64,000 nucleotides of DNA from an uncultured Lachnospiraceae bacterium (GCA_910586255.1 CAJUHR010000013.1:1-64000); one strand, 5' to 3'; shown: positions 23,545 through 32,896, numbered from the stretch's first letter. Notes: generated by a model not told the origin, from the sequence alone. A program made the numbers and translations.

Positions 23545-25509
23545 TTATGCTCCCGGTGCTTCCACAATCCCCGAATCGCCGCCGGACCCCGGTCCTCCGG
23601 GACCCTCCGGCCCCGAAGAACCTCCGGGTGCTTCCTGAACGCCCGGACCTGCGGAATTTCCTGCTCCCGGGTCTGACACCACCACGCCAGAGGGAGTATC
23701 CTGCACGGCCGGAGTTCCGGGTTCCACTACAGGCGAGGCTGCCGCTCCTTCGCCCGAAGGAGTCTCCCCGCCTCCCGCACCGACCTCTCCCGAAGAGGCG
23801 CCTTCACCGCCCTCTGCCGCCGGGTTCTCTCCTCCCGCTTCCGCCGGATTACCGCCTTCAGCAGGCAATGCCTCTGCTCCGCTTTCCCCCGCTTCTGGCA
23901 CCGCTTCTGTTGCAGGCTCGGCAGGAGCAGGCGCAGGATTGGCGGCAGGCGCCGCAGCCGGTGCTGCTGACGCAGTCCGCTTCGGTGCGGAAGATGATGT
24001 CTTTCCTCCGTTTGTGCCGTTCAGGTGGTAGCAGAGCACCGGAATCCCGGAGGAAATATTTTCATAGATGGTTCTTGCCACAGAAGCCGGCAGGTTAATA
24101 CATCCATGAGAACCGTTGGTCTTGTAGATCCGTCCGCCAAAGCTTCCTCTCCAGCTTGCATCGTGCATTCCGATCCCCCCGTTAAAGGGCATCCAGTAGG
24201 ATACCGGGGTGGCATAGCCCTGTCCCCGAAGGGTGGCATTGCGCTGCTTATATGTCAGCGGGAACGCCCCTGCCGGCGTGCTCATTCCCCGGGCTTCATT
24301 TCCGGAAACAAAATCCGACTCCACCAAAAGCTCCCCGTCCACATAGTAGTACAAATGCTGTGCCGACAGATTAATCTCCACATAGGTATTTCCATAATCG
24401 GTCTCTCCCCGGGAGGCTGCGGTCTGGGAGTAGACCGGCTCTCTCTCCTGGCTCTTTCCGGAACGGATGATCTCCGATAAGGCGGCTGCCTCCGCATTCC
24501 GGTTGATTCTCCACCCGTAATTGCCACCGGTGATCGTCACCGTATCTCCGTAGGCTGTCTTCAGGGTTTTTGGCTGATATGCCGTGTCATAGGTCTTGGC
24601 CAGATTGTTCACATACTCTGCCACCTTATCCTCATCCAGCACCAGCCCCCCTTCCTCATCCTCTGTCATCCAGGTATGAATGGTATCCCCGTCAAGCACC
24701 TCGGTCTGGTCTCCGAAATGGTAGGTCACTGCCACATTCACCCATTCATTCCACTTTTCAGCCTGAGCCACCAGCTCCGGATTCTCCGCCGTAATCCGCG
24801 CTCTGGCGTAAGCCCCCTCCTCATCCAGGGAAATCCTGTCCTTCAGATTTAAAATAGCATCAGAAACACTCTGACGGACCTTCTCCGGCACCACACGGGT
24901 GCCTCCCTCCTCAGGAATAATCTCATAGCCAACCCCGTCCTTATACGGGGAAACGTATGCATCCCTGGGAAGCTCCGTCTTGCTCTCATCCATACACTCC
25001 AGTTCGTTTACAGCCTTATCCAGGCTCTCCTGATCCCATGCAATCATTGTCTCAATGGTGTGCTCGGAACCTTCCATCAAATGAAGCCCCCAGCGCAAAG
25101 GCTCCTGGGCCTCTAAAAGCCTCTCCAGAGAACCGTCATATTCCGGATGAATCCCGATCTCGTCCCCGTAAATCTGCTCCTCCTTTCCGCCCCGCTCTTC
25201 CAGAATCAGCGTATATGCCTCCATCCCGTCATCGATCATCTGCTTCACCTGGTCCACCGTCTTGCCGGAGGCATCCAGGCCATTGATAACCGTATTTGGA
25301 AAAAAGGTGTCCCGATACTGTAAGCTTAAATATGTATATGCGGCGGCTGCCGTTGCAACAAGGCCGCAGGATACGGCTGCCGCAATGACAGCCGCCTTCT
25401 TTCCCTTACTCTTTTCTGTTTTTTTGCCGCTGCCGGCAGGCTGGCCCGCCTTGCCACTTACGTTTCTATTTTTTTGCTGTGTGTTTTGTACCCCTTTTTT
25501 ATCATTCAT
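23545..25509 (-). CDS. L,D-transpeptidase (YkuD) with Pro/Gly/Glu-rich tail
   Basis: A 654-residue peptidoglycan enzyme that makes 3-3 cross-links. A basic cytoplasmic head (about 38 residues) is followed by one membrane helix (KAAVIAAAVSCGLVATAAAAYTYL), then two PG-binding_4-type domains (about 65-330) and the YkuD catalytic domain (about 375-500), with the active-site motif SHGCINLP where Cys is the nucleophile. The last ~150 residues are a low-complexity tail of Ala, Pro, Gly, Glu and Ser (for example AEAGGENPAAEGGEG), probably spanning or touching the wall. Domain order is common in clostridia; the long tail is unusual. No symbol assigned. Confidence 0.92.
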   Translation of the reverse strand: MNDKKGVQNTQQKNRNVSGKAGQPAGSGKKTEKSKGKKAAVIAAAVSCGLVATAAAAYTYLSLQYRDTFFPNTVINGLDASGKTVDQVKQMIDDGMEAYTLILEERGGKEEQIYGDEIGIHPEYDGSLERLLEAQEPLRWGLHLMEGSEHTIETMIAWDQESLDKAVNELECMDESKTELPRDAYVSPYKDGVGYEIIPEEGGTRVVPEKVRQSVSDAILNLKDRISLDEEGAYARARITAENPELVAQAEKWNEWVNVAVTYHFGDQTEVLDGDTIHTWMTEDEEGGLVLDEDKVAEYVNNLAKTYDTAYQPKTLKTAYGDTVTITGGNYGWRINRNAEAAALSEIIRSGKSQEREPVYSQTAASRGETDYGNTYVEINLSAQHLYYYVDGELLVESDFVSGNEARGMSTPAGAFPLTYKQRNATLRGQGYATPVSYWMPFNGGIGMHDASWRGSFGGRIYKTNGSHGCINLPASVARTIYENISSGIPVLCYHLNGTNGGKTSSSAPKRTASAAPAAAPAANPAPAPAEPATEAVPEAGESGAEALPAEGGNPAEAGGENPAAEGGEGASSGEVGAGGGETPSGEGAAASPVVEPGTPAVQDTPSGVVVSDPGAGNSAGPGVQEAPGGSSGPEGPGGPGSGGDSGIVEAPGA

Positions 25510-25750
25510 AACCTGAAGCTGCCCTCCGTATTATTTCCGGCACCGGTATCCTTTACAACTGCTGGCTTCGGTATTTTTCCTGTTGGCCTGTCTGCTGCGC
25601 TCTGCCTCAAGATATCCGTCCCAGACAACACAACCCCGAAACCTTTTCCGTACCGGCACAATCAACAATAATTATATAACAAGTGGAAGGGTATTTACAA
25701 GTAGAAATGACAGGAACTTCGCCTGATTTTCCTTCTCTCAGGAGTTTGTG

Positions 25751-25835
25751 TTGCAGTTCACGGGGCTGGGAAAAACGCACGATGCTTCTTGTTCGGCGTA
25801 AGCCGGACAAGAAGATGCCCCCGTGAACAGCAACG
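25751..25835. repeat. 85-bp palindromic element (repeat family 2)
   Basis: Outer arms GTTGCAGTTCACGGGG (25751-25766) and CCCCGTGAACAGCAAC (25820-25835) pair with one mismatch; an inner hairpin CTTCTTGTTCGG/CCGGACAAGAAG (25786-25815) sits inside. The stretch 25805-25829 recurs inverted and identical over 25 bp at 43351-43375. No coding frame is contained. Confidence 0.75.
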
Positions 25836-25874
25836 AGTTTGCTGCATTATTGTGTAAACAGATAAAATAAAGTC

Positions 25875-25903
25875 TTCAAAAGCAGCTATGAGAGTGGTAT
25901 AAT
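25875..25903 (+). promoter_or_regulatory. Candidate promoter of the amidase gene
   Basis: TTCAAA (25875-25880) and TATAAT (25898-25903), 17-bp spacer. It is 144 bp before the ATG. The gap 25510-26046 otherwise holds two palindromic elements and no gene. Confidence 0.5.
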
Positions 25904-25928
25904 CATATCGTTGCAAGCAATTTCAAAC

Positions 25929-25971
25929 GGGCATATGCTGTTATGTTCACAGGTTTCCCGTGAACAATGCC
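25929..25971. repeat. Palindrome with GTTCAC/GTGAAC arms (related to repeat family 2)
   Basis: TGTTCAC (25944-25950) pairs with GTGAACA (25960-25966), with outer GGCAT/ATGCC pairing. The GCTGTTA..GTTCAC string resembles the 43344 copy. It lies in the amidase leader. Confidence 0.45.
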
Positions 25972-26046
25972 TATATTTTTAGAAAGAAACATACCTTTGA
26001 TGAATAATCTTAAAACGGAATTAAAGACAGCCGCAAGGAGTACATA

Positions 26047-26850
26047 ATGAAAAGCAGGAGAGACAAGACAAGAAACAATGATATTTTTGAAAAGGATTAT
26101 GAGAATATCCGGCAGATTTCTTCCCGCAGCAGGGAAAACAACAGCCAGATTATCCGCTATCCAAAGGATCGATCCCGCCGTTCTTCGTCCAAAAGCAGAC
26201 AGAAAAAAGGCGGTTTCCTGACGGAAAAAGCAGTGATTCCTCTGCTGGCTCTGGCCATCGGTGTTGCCGCCGGCCTGGGGGGAGGCTACCGTCTCTGGGG
26301 CTATGAGCGTTCTAATACCGTCAATTTAAAGGACATTGAGATCCCCTCATGGATCGAGCAGAATTTTATACGCAAAAATTTGTTCTCCCGCCCGGATGTA
26401 ACCTTAAAAGAGGTCAACAACTTAGTCATTCACTATGTGGCAAATACCGAATCCTCCGCAGAAGCCAACCGCCGCTATTTTGATAATCTGGCCGACCAGG
26501 ATCCTCAACAGCCCGGCACTGTGGGCGGAAGCCATTTTATTGTGGGACTGGAGGGGGAGATCATTCAGTGCATCCCCATAAGCGAAATCACCTATGCCAG
26601 CAATTCCCGCAATTTTGACACTCTGGCCATCGAGGTGTGCCATCCGGACGACACCGGAAAATTCAGCGAGCCCACCTACGATTCCCTGGTCCGGCTTACT
26701 GCCTGGCTCTGCAAGGAGCTGAACCTAACCTCCAAGGACCTGATACGCCACTACGATATCAACGGCAAGAACTGCCCTAAGTATTATGTGGAAAATGAGG
26801 ATGCCTGGAAGCAGTTTAAAAAGGATGTAAAAGAGGCCATGAAAAAGTAG
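26047..26850 (+). CDS. Membrane-anchored N-acetylmuramoyl-L-alanine amidase (Amidase_2)
   Basis: A 267-residue wall hydrolase that cleaves the bond between MurNAc and the stem peptide. A long basic, Ser/Arg-rich cytoplasmic head (1-60) precedes a membrane helix (AVIPLLALAIGVAAGLGGGYRLW). The catalytic domain spans about 105-260: zinc ligands are the His of NLVIHYVANT, the His of DLIRHYDINGKNCP and the Cys-Pro after it; SHFIVGLEGEIIQCIP and AIEVCHPDD are family blocks. No wall-binding repeats. AAGGAG precedes the ATG. It is divergent from the L,D-transpeptidase gene, and both act on peptidoglycan. Confidence 0.92.
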   Translation: MKSRRDKTRNNDIFEKDYENIRQISSRSRENNSQIIRYPKDRSRRSSSKSRQKKGGFLTEKAVIPLLALAIGVAAGLGGGYRLWGYERSNTVNLKDIEIPSWIEQNFIRKNLFSRPDVTLKEVNNLVIHYVANTESSAEANRRYFDNLADQDPQQPGTVGGSHFIVGLEGEIIQCIPISEITYASNSRNFDTLAIEVCHPDDTGKFSEPTYDSLVRLTAWLCKELNLTSKDLIRHYDINGKNCPKYYVENEDAWKQFKKDVKEAMKK

Positions 26851-26857
26851 GACACAG

Positions 26858-26905
26858 AAATGCAGCTATTCGGCTTTGAAAACAAAAAGTCAAAGAGCTG
26901 CATTT
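26858..26905 (+). terminator. Terminator after the amidase gene
   Basis: AAATGCAGCT (26858-26867) pairs with AGCTGCATTT (26896-26905), with an inner TTTGA/TCAAA pairing, then a T-run. It can also serve the convergent sulfatase gene. Confidence 0.8.
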
Positions 26906-26921
26906 TTATGAGGCAAAAATT

Positions 26922-28319
26922 TTAACGAATCGTATTCTGAAGGACTCCCCGCAAATGCTCCAGCGCATGTCTGCACTCCGGCAAAATCACCTGTTCATTA
27001 AGCCCATAGGAATCGGTTGTGCAGCAGATCGCTCCCTCCGGAAGACTTACCCGTCCCTCTGTCAGCAGTGGATCCTCCGTCTCCTGCTGCCACAAGCTCA
27101 GTCTCCTCCTCATATCATCCAGAATCCCGCAGTAATCCGGATTGGCCGCCAGATTGCAGCGCTCCTGAGGATCCAGCATCAGGTCATACAGTTCTTCTTT
27201 CGGCACAGCATTCTCAAAATATCCCGCCCGATGAAATACCTCCTTTGACAGGCTGTCATCCACATGGCAGGGCGGACTCTGCCCGTAATCATTATCCCCC
27301 TTCGCAATATATTTGTAACGCTTTGTCCTGACGCTTCTCTGAGGTTCATAAGCCACGTGGTAATTCACCTCCCCAAACACCTCCTCCCGGATTTCCTCCG
27401 AGGCTCCCTCAATTACAGAGAGAAATGATTTCCCCTGAAGCCAGTCCGGTTTTTCCAGTCCCAGAATCTCGCAGATCGTGGGAAATACATCAGCCTGGGA
27501 AAGAAGGGCATCGCTAAATCCATGTCTTCTCTTCATTTTCGGATAGCGAAGCAAAAAGGCCACCCCCGTTCCGTCATCATACAGCTTGCATTTCATCATG
27601 GGGAAAGGCAGTCCGTGATCCGTGGTAAAAAGGATCAGCGTATTCTCGTATTCTCCTATCTCCTTTAAGGTTCGGATAATATCGCCGCACAGAGAATCAA
27701 CCTTTTCAAGTGAAATCAACATTCCCGCCATATCCTGCCGGGTCTCGGGAAGATTGGGAACCGGCTTTGGAACCTGAACATAATCCACCTCATAATCCTC
27801 CGGAATCCTGGGATAATCTCTGTGGGTGCTTCCAAACCCCACAGCCAGATAAAATGGCTTTCCGCCCTTTTTACGGTTTCTCAGATAAAAAACCGCCTGC
27901 TCTGCAGCCAGTTCATCCTGCCAGGTATAGAGATCGCACTTTGCCATGTCATTCCGGTAATATTCCTTTGGGTTAAGGCACAAATCATAGCCAAGCTTCT
28001 CCTCCTGATGGAGAATTATCTCATGCTGAACACCTGTTAATACTGTTTCATATCCGTGCTCTCTCAGGTAATTGGCCAGATGGTGTCCTCCATTGATCTG
28101 AAATCCCCTGTGAGAGAGACCGATCAGACCATTGGCATGGGCATACTGCCCTGTCAAAAGAACTCCCCGGCTGGGAGAGCAGGTGGGGCTGGCACAGTAC
28201 ATCTGACCAAATGTCATGCCGTCCCTGGAAAGCTCAAGCAAATTCGGTGTTTTAACCGGATATCCGTAGGACTCAAGATATCTTCCTATATCATGGGTAT
28301 TTAAATATAATACGTTCAC
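26922..28319 (-). CDS. Sulfatase, sulfamidase-like (CSPSR), last gene of the sulfatase operon
   Basis: A 465-residue type I sulfatase. The formylglycine motif is CSPSR with Cys47, followed by GVLLTGQYAHANGLIGL and HRGFQINGGHHLANYL, a pattern close to N-sulfoglucosamine sulfohydrolases. Metal ligands are seen in NTHD (first block, where others have DDxx) and FTTDHGLPFP. No signal peptide, so cytoplasmic. Start: GGAGGTGA lies 7 nt before GTG 28319; an upstream ATG at 28400 would overlap the previous gene by 62 bp and add residues unlike the family. The substrate class is an inference from motif resemblance only. A maturing enzyme for formylglycine is not in the window. Confidence 0.85.
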   Translation of the reverse strand: MNVLYLNTHDIGRYLESYGYPVKTPNLLELSRDGMTFGQMYCASPTCSPSRGVLLTGQYAHANGLIGLSHRGFQINGGHHLANYLREHGYETVLTGVQHEIILHQEEKLGYDLCLNPKEYYRNDMAKCDLYTWQDELAAEQAVFYLRNRKKGGKPFYLAVGFGSTHRDYPRIPEDYEVDYVQVPKPVPNLPETRQDMAGMLISLEKVDSLCGDIIRTLKEIGEYENTLILFTTDHGLPFPMMKCKLYDDGTGVAFLLRYPKMKRRHGFSDALLSQADVFPTICEILGLEKPDWLQGKSFLSVIEGASEEIREEVFGEVNYHVAYEPQRSVRTKRYKYIAKGDNDYGQSPPCHVDDSLSKEVFHRAGYFENAVPKEELYDLMLDPQERCNLAANPDYCGILDDMRRRLSLWQQETEDPLLTEGRVSLPEGAICCTTDSYGLNEQVILPECRHALEHLRGVLQNTIR

Positions 28320-28338
28320 TGATCTCACCTCCCTCATT

Positions 28339-29781
28339 CTATTGGACAACCGGATAATCCTTTGCCGAATCCGGATTTGAACTCCATCGCTCCGAATCAT
28401 CGATCCCCACCTGCTTTTCCCAGGCAGTCATCCACGACACGGCAAGAGCCCGGTTTCTCTGATTTTCCTCTATCTCCGCAAAAAGGTCTCCCTCTGCAAA
28501 GTATCTCCGAAACTCTTTTGCCACCTGCGGATATTGATCAATCACATTTCTTTTTTCCTGCGGATCCTGTACTAAATCAAACAGAATGTCCTGTGTCTCA
28601 TATCCGCTGTACACCATATATTTAAAACATCCCTTCCGCAGCATCAGGCCAACCCTCAGTTCTCCCTTATCCCGTTCCAGCATTTCGCTTACAATCATCC
28701 GCCCGTCTGCTGCAACGTCTTTCTTTTCCTCAAAAAACCGGTTAAGAGACTCTCCGTCCGTACCGGGCACCTGCTTCACCCCTGCCCAGCTGCACAAGGT
28801 CGGTCCCAGATCCATGATGCTGGCAAGGGCAGATACCTTCCTGCCCTTCGGCACTCCATCTCCCTGAAAAATCATGGGAATTTTGGCAGACTTCTCAAAA
28901 AATGTACACTTTCCGAAAATGTCTCGCTCCCCCGCCTGATCTCCATGATCCGAAAGATAGCAGAACAGAGCCTCGCTGCCTCTGCGCTTTGTATACTTAT
29001 CAAATGCACGGCGGATTTGTCCAACCTTCTGATCCGTATACGTGATCAGACCCAAATACGCTGCCTGTGCCGACAATACAGTTTCCTCGTCCACCACATT
29101 TTTTCGGTTTATCAGAATCGGATTCATGTAATCCGGCGTCTCATGAAACAGCTCCGGCAGCCGGACCCGATGACGATACTTCTGATATAAATCCTTTGGC
29201 GCTACATAAGGAAAATGAGGCGCATAGGTCCCCACTACAATCAGCTGAGGTTTTTCATGTTCTTCCGAGAGATACTCAAGCGCTGCCGCCGTCACCATCT
29301 CATCATAATTGACTACCGGCGTCTCTCCTCCGCCGATCACTCTCACACATCCCCGCGCATCATAGGTTCCGTCAAAAACGCCTCTCTCCCGTCTCATCCG
29401 GTCAACCGGCCTGTTCCATGTGACCGGCGTCATATCCTGTGCCAGACGTTTCGTGAAGCCATGTCTCTGATCCTTCCCGACAAAGTGCATACGTCCGATC
29501 AGAACCGTCTCATAGCCTGCCGCTACAAAGGGATGAAGAAATGTAGGCATTATATCAGGGATAGTGTCTAAATTTACCATCACGCCGTTCCCGGACGGAA
29601 GCCGGCCTGTCAGCATGGACATTCTTGCCGGCACGCACAGAGGACAGGATGTATAAGTCTCCGTAAAGCTTGTTCCGTCCTCGCAAAGGCGATTCAACTC
29701 CGGTGTCTCCGCCATACCTCCCCCAAACTCCGAATACAGAGGACTGTGCTGATCGCTCATAAACACCAATATATCCTTCAT
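28339..29781 (-). CDS. Sulfatase, choline-sulfatase-like (CVPAR)
   Basis: A 480-residue type I sulfatase. The active-site motif is CVPAR within SCPLCVPARMSMLTGR, near residue 50. The block RMHFVGKDQRHGF is strikingly like the choline-sulfatase (BetC) group, and FMSDQHSPLY matches its N-terminal D-Q metal site; YLSDHGDQAGERDIFGK is the second metal block. No signal peptide. The start at 29781 (AGGGG nine bases upstream) lies 4 bp after the stop of the preceding gene; a codon at 29802 would overlap it. Substrates may be a sulfate ester of a small polar molecule or a sugar; the exact one is unknown. Confidence 0.87.
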   Translation of the reverse strand: MKDILVFMSDQHSPLYSEFGGGMAETPELNRLCEDGTSFTETYTSCPLCVPARMSMLTGRLPSGNGVMVNLDTIPDIMPTFLHPFVAAGYETVLIGRMHFVGKDQRHGFTKRLAQDMTPVTWNRPVDRMRRERGVFDGTYDARGCVRVIGGGETPVVNYDEMVTAAALEYLSEEHEKPQLIVVGTYAPHFPYVAPKDLYQKYRHRVRLPELFHETPDYMNPILINRKNVVDEETVLSAQAAYLGLITYTDQKVGQIRRAFDKYTKRRGSEALFCYLSDHGDQAGERDIFGKCTFFEKSAKIPMIFQGDGVPKGRKVSALASIMDLGPTLCSWAGVKQVPGTDGESLNRFFEEKKDVAADGRMIVSEMLERDKGELRVGLMLRKGCFKYMVYSGYETQDILFDLVQDPQEKRNVIDQYPQVAKEFRRYFAEGDLFAEIEENQRNRALAVSWMTAWEKQVGIDDSERWSSNPDSAKDYPVVQ

Positions 29782-29785
29782 CCTT

Positions 29786-31318
29786 CTAACCCCTTTCTGC
29801 AAACACAGGCGATACCCATGCCCTGTCGCCGTTTTTCAGCCAGACCCGAATCCGGTACTGGCTCCCCGGCTCCATAAAAATACGCTTTTCAAATTTAACC
29901 GTATATGCCGCCTCCGGCACCGCCTGCCGAAGACGGGTTTTATATGCATTGTGCCAGTAAAAATCATCCCGGTAATGATCGACTTTCCCGTAAACCCTCT
30001 CTGCCAGCTCCACGCTCTCCTTATATTGAGGCAAAATACGGGATGTCTCCATCAACTCCCGGATTGTAAAACGATACTCGTAATCATCTACCTTCAGGCA
30101 CAGCTCATCTGTGGGCTTTCCCTCCACCTCAAAGACAAAACCTTCCTTTACAACCATACTGGCTCCCATCCAATGCCCTGTGGTTGTTGACATATATGTG
30201 GTCATATGAAACCGGCAGCTGTTCTTTGCCACATCATACAGTCTTTGCCCGTAGCTGTTCCACAGCTTTTCTATAGAGACAAGGCGCCCCGGCACAGCCA
30301 GGTACCCCTCCCACTCTTTAACCAGCATATCTTTATAAAATCTTGGGTTGGGGCCCCAGCCGAACTCAGCGGCAAATTTCACCCGGACTGTATCTTCATC
30401 CCCGGGCCGGTTGCGCTCCCAGCTTCCGGAATGGACTACCATTTCCTCAAGCACATTGTCCTTCAAAATCTCCACCCGGTCGATGGCGTCAGCCGCTTTC
30501 ACAGAAAAAGCCATGGTGTGCTCTCCTGCCGGCACAATAGCCCCCATTGGCTGATCATCCACCGTGAAATCAATATCCATCCGGCTCCGGCTGACTCCGT
30601 ATACCCTTCTGGCCTTCATTCCCTCCCATATTGCCTCCTTGGTAAGCGCTTTGGCCAGAACACACATGCTGCCATGATCGCAGACCGCGGGAATGATGTG
30701 ATTATCCCCTGACGCAATACATCCTACATGAAGCCCCTTTTCCAAACCACGTTCATAGCAGGTTTCTCCTGTTCTGGGCCCCATGTGCAAATGGCGTTCC
30801 ATATCCATACATCCGGTGTCATTTTCACTGCACCCATGGCTGGAATAAATCTCTGCAAAAGGAGAAAAAGCTTCGTCATGAGTATCCCAGTTCTTCCCTC
30901 TGCTTCCCAGCTGATAAGCCACATGATGAGGTATTGCTATTGCCTCTGTGTTCTGACAGGCTTCTTTTAATTCCTCATAACGCATCGGATGCTTCATATC
31001 CTGTGCGTTGTCCAGAAAGAACACATTGTGATCCCCGTCCAAACCGGCCCCCTGCCATTCATATCCCATAAACATAGGATAGCCCTCTTCATTGACCTGT
31101 TTTGTCTTCTTCCGCAGAATTTCCCAATCCTTCTCTATCTCATCTTTGTCGCACAGATCCTCCAGGCCGGCTCCTGTCTCCGTTTTGATCATCTGAAACG
31201 GATAATAAGCCACCGGCCAGAAATCCAGGGTTTTTCTTGCATGCTCCACCCATTTATCTAATTCACCCATTTGATTATGATGGATATTGCTATGTAAATC
31301 TGTCCACAGCTTTTTCAT
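29786..31318 (-). CDS. DUF3604/PHP-like putative metal-dependent hydrolase
   Basis: A 510-residue protein without signal peptide. The N-terminal half resembles PHP-fold enzymes of the DUF3604 group: WTDLHSNIHHNQMGELDKW (metal-binding HxN/HxH-like start), GYEWQGAGLDGDHNVFF, IPHHVAYQLGSRGKNWD, EIYSSHGCSE and GCIASGDNHI. The C-terminal half is beta-rich, with immunoglobulin-like stretches (MAFSVKAADAIDRVEILKDN). DUF3604 proteins have no settled reaction, but they recur next to sulfatases. ATGA overlap with tctA (start 31318, tctA stop 31315) shows tight coupling. It might hydrolyse an ester or phosphate after or before desulfation; this is a guess. Confidence 0.7.
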   Translation of the reverse strand: MKKLWTDLHSNIHHNQMGELDKWVEHARKTLDFWPVAYYPFQMIKTETGAGLEDLCDKDEIEKDWEILRKKTKQVNEEGYPMFMGYEWQGAGLDGDHNVFFLDNAQDMKHPMRYEELKEACQNTEAIAIPHHVAYQLGSRGKNWDTHDEAFSPFAEIYSSHGCSENDTGCMDMERHLHMGPRTGETCYERGLEKGLHVGCIASGDNHIIPAVCDHGSMCVLAKALTKEAIWEGMKARRVYGVSRSRMDIDFTVDDQPMGAIVPAGEHTMAFSVKAADAIDRVEILKDNVLEEMVVHSGSWERNRPGDEDTVRVKFAAEFGWGPNPRFYKDMLVKEWEGYLAVPGRLVSIEKLWNSYGQRLYDVAKNSCRFHMTTYMSTTTGHWMGASMVVKEGFVFEVEGKPTDELCLKVDDYEYRFTIRELMETSRILPQYKESVELAERVYGKVDHYRDDFYWHNAYKTRLRQAVPEAAYTVKFEKRIFMEPGSQYRIRVWLKNGDRAWVSPVFAERG

Positions 31319-32841
31319 TCCGATTTCCCCTCCTCTTCGTTTTTCATAAAACGGCTGGTGGCCTTTCTCTGTTTTTCATCCCCCTTCTTTAAGAGCACAA
31401 TCAAAACAAACGTAAGAATTATAAATGCCAGGCAGATGGGACGCTTCACAAAAATGGACCAGGAACCGCCGGACATTACCAGAGAATTGCGCAAGTTTGA
31501 CTCCGCCGTGGGCCCAAGTACCATCCCCAGCACAATCGGCACAGGAGGGAATTCCACCTTCTGCATAAAATAGGCAACCGCCCCAAACAGCAGCATAATA
31601 TATACATCCAATTCCGAATTGCCGATGGCAAATGCCCCGGCACAGCAAATCACAACCAGAATAGCTGTCAGAAGATCCTGCGGAACATGGGTTATCCTTA
31701 CAAACAGCTTCAGCAGATATTTTCCCTGGAGAAACATAATTATCTGCGAAATCACGCATCCGATCAGGACAGCATACACAATCGGGCCAGAATTGGCAAA
31801 GAGCTTTGGCCCCACCACCAGACCGTGCATGGTGAATGCTCCAAGCAAAGTAGCAGCTACCACGTCACCAGGAATCCCCAGCGTCAAAAGAGGGATGAGA
31901 GTGGCAGCCGTTGCACCGTTGTTGGCAGATTCCGGAGCCGCAACGCCTTTTATCTCACCCTCTCCAAAGGCTTCTCCCGGCTTTGCGCAGCGCTTTGCCT
32001 CATTGTACGCTATAAAGGAAGCAATTCCTCCGCCTGTTCCCGGGATCGCTCCGATAAAGGCTCCGATGGCAGATGATTTCAGCATAGTGGAAAATGTATT
32101 TTTTAAGTCCTCCTTTGTAATCCGGTCATTCTTATCTGTTTCCTTCAGCTCAGAGGCTACCACTGACTCGGTTCTGTTAATGCGGCCGATCATCTGCGAC
32201 ACCGCATATACTCCCAGCAGCACGGCCAGCATTTTAATTCCGTTGTAAAGACGTAAATTTCCAAATGTAAACCGGGTAAGGCCGCTGACCGAATCAATCC
32301 CCACCGTTGCCAGAAGGATTCCCAGCCCCCCGCTGATCAAACCCTTAACCAGGCTTTTTCCACTGACCGAAGCAATGACTGACAGTCCGAACAAAGCCAA
32401 TGCAAAATACTCTGGCGATCCAAATTTGATTGCCACCTTGCTGATCTGAGGTGCAAAAAACAAAAGACAAAGAGCACTGAACAGACCGCCAAAGGTGGAA
32501 GCAACCAATGCCATATCAAGCGCCCGCCTAGGCTGTCCCTTCTGGCACATGGGATACCCGTCAATCAAGGTTGCCGCCGCCGCGTTTGTTCCGGGTGTGT
32601 TGATCAAAACAGAACTGATGGAGCCCCCGAAATTTGCGCCGAAAAAAATAGCTGTCAACATCAAAAGCGCAGGAACTGTCCCCATCTGAAAGGTAAACGG
32701 CAAAAGCACCGTTATGGCCAGATTCCCATTCATACCCGGAATCGCCCCAAACAATATACCGACAAAAATACCGATATTAACAAAAATCAAATTCTCCACT
32801 GTCAAAAGATTTGCCAGTGCTTCCGCAATCACCTGACTCAT
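31315..32841 (-). CDS. tctA: Tripartite tricarboxylate transporter, large membrane subunit TctA
   Basis: A 508-residue permease with about twelve membrane segments. Family blocks are clear: FGAIPGMNGNLAITVLLPFTF near residue 32, FFGANFGGSISSVLINTPGT, DGYPMCQKGQPRRALDMAL, AIGAFIGAIPGTGGGIASFIAYNEAKR and LTLGIPGDVVAATLLGAF. TctA, with TctB and the binding protein TctC, imports small carboxylates using ion gradients. Here it is separated from tctB-tctC by a sulfatase and a phosphomannose isomerase-type gene, which is unusual. AAGGAGG precedes the ATG. Presumed cargo: a sulfated carboxylic acid, inferred from neighbours. Confidence 0.93.
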   Translation of the reverse strand: MSQVIAEALANLLTVENLIFVNIGIFVGILFGAIPGMNGNLAITVLLPFTFQMGTVPALLMLTAIFFGANFGGSISSVLINTPGTNAAAATLIDGYPMCQKGQPRRALDMALVASTFGGLFSALCLLFFAPQISKVAIKFGSPEYFALALFGLSVIASVSGKSLVKGLISGGLGILLATVGIDSVSGLTRFTFGNLRLYNGIKMLAVLLGVYAVSQMIGRINRTESVVASELKETDKNDRITKEDLKNTFSTMLKSSAIGAFIGAIPGTGGGIASFIAYNEAKRCAKPGEAFGEGEIKGVAAPESANNGATAATLIPLLTLGIPGDVVAATLLGAFTMHGLVVGPKLFANSGPIVYAVLIGCVISQIIMFLQGKYLLKLFVRITHVPQDLLTAILVVICCAGAFAIGNSELDVYIMLLFGAVAYFMQKVEFPPVPIVLGMVLGPTAESNLRNSLVMSGGSWSIFVKRPICLAFIILTFVLIVLLKKGDEKQRKATSRFMKNEEEGKSE

Positions 32842-32896
32842 ATAACCCTCCTTGCCACATATAATATTTCCCGCAAAATCCGCCAGTCAATGAAAA

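Noticed and set aside
25510..26046. Hidden gene in the 540-bp gap
   Set aside because: No frame with start, ribosome site and protein-like content; the space holds palindromes and a promoter.
28370..28400. tRNA T-loop-like string (GATTTGAACTCC)
   Set aside because: It lies inside the sulfatase gene's coding end and has no cloverleaf around it. No tRNA was found in the window.
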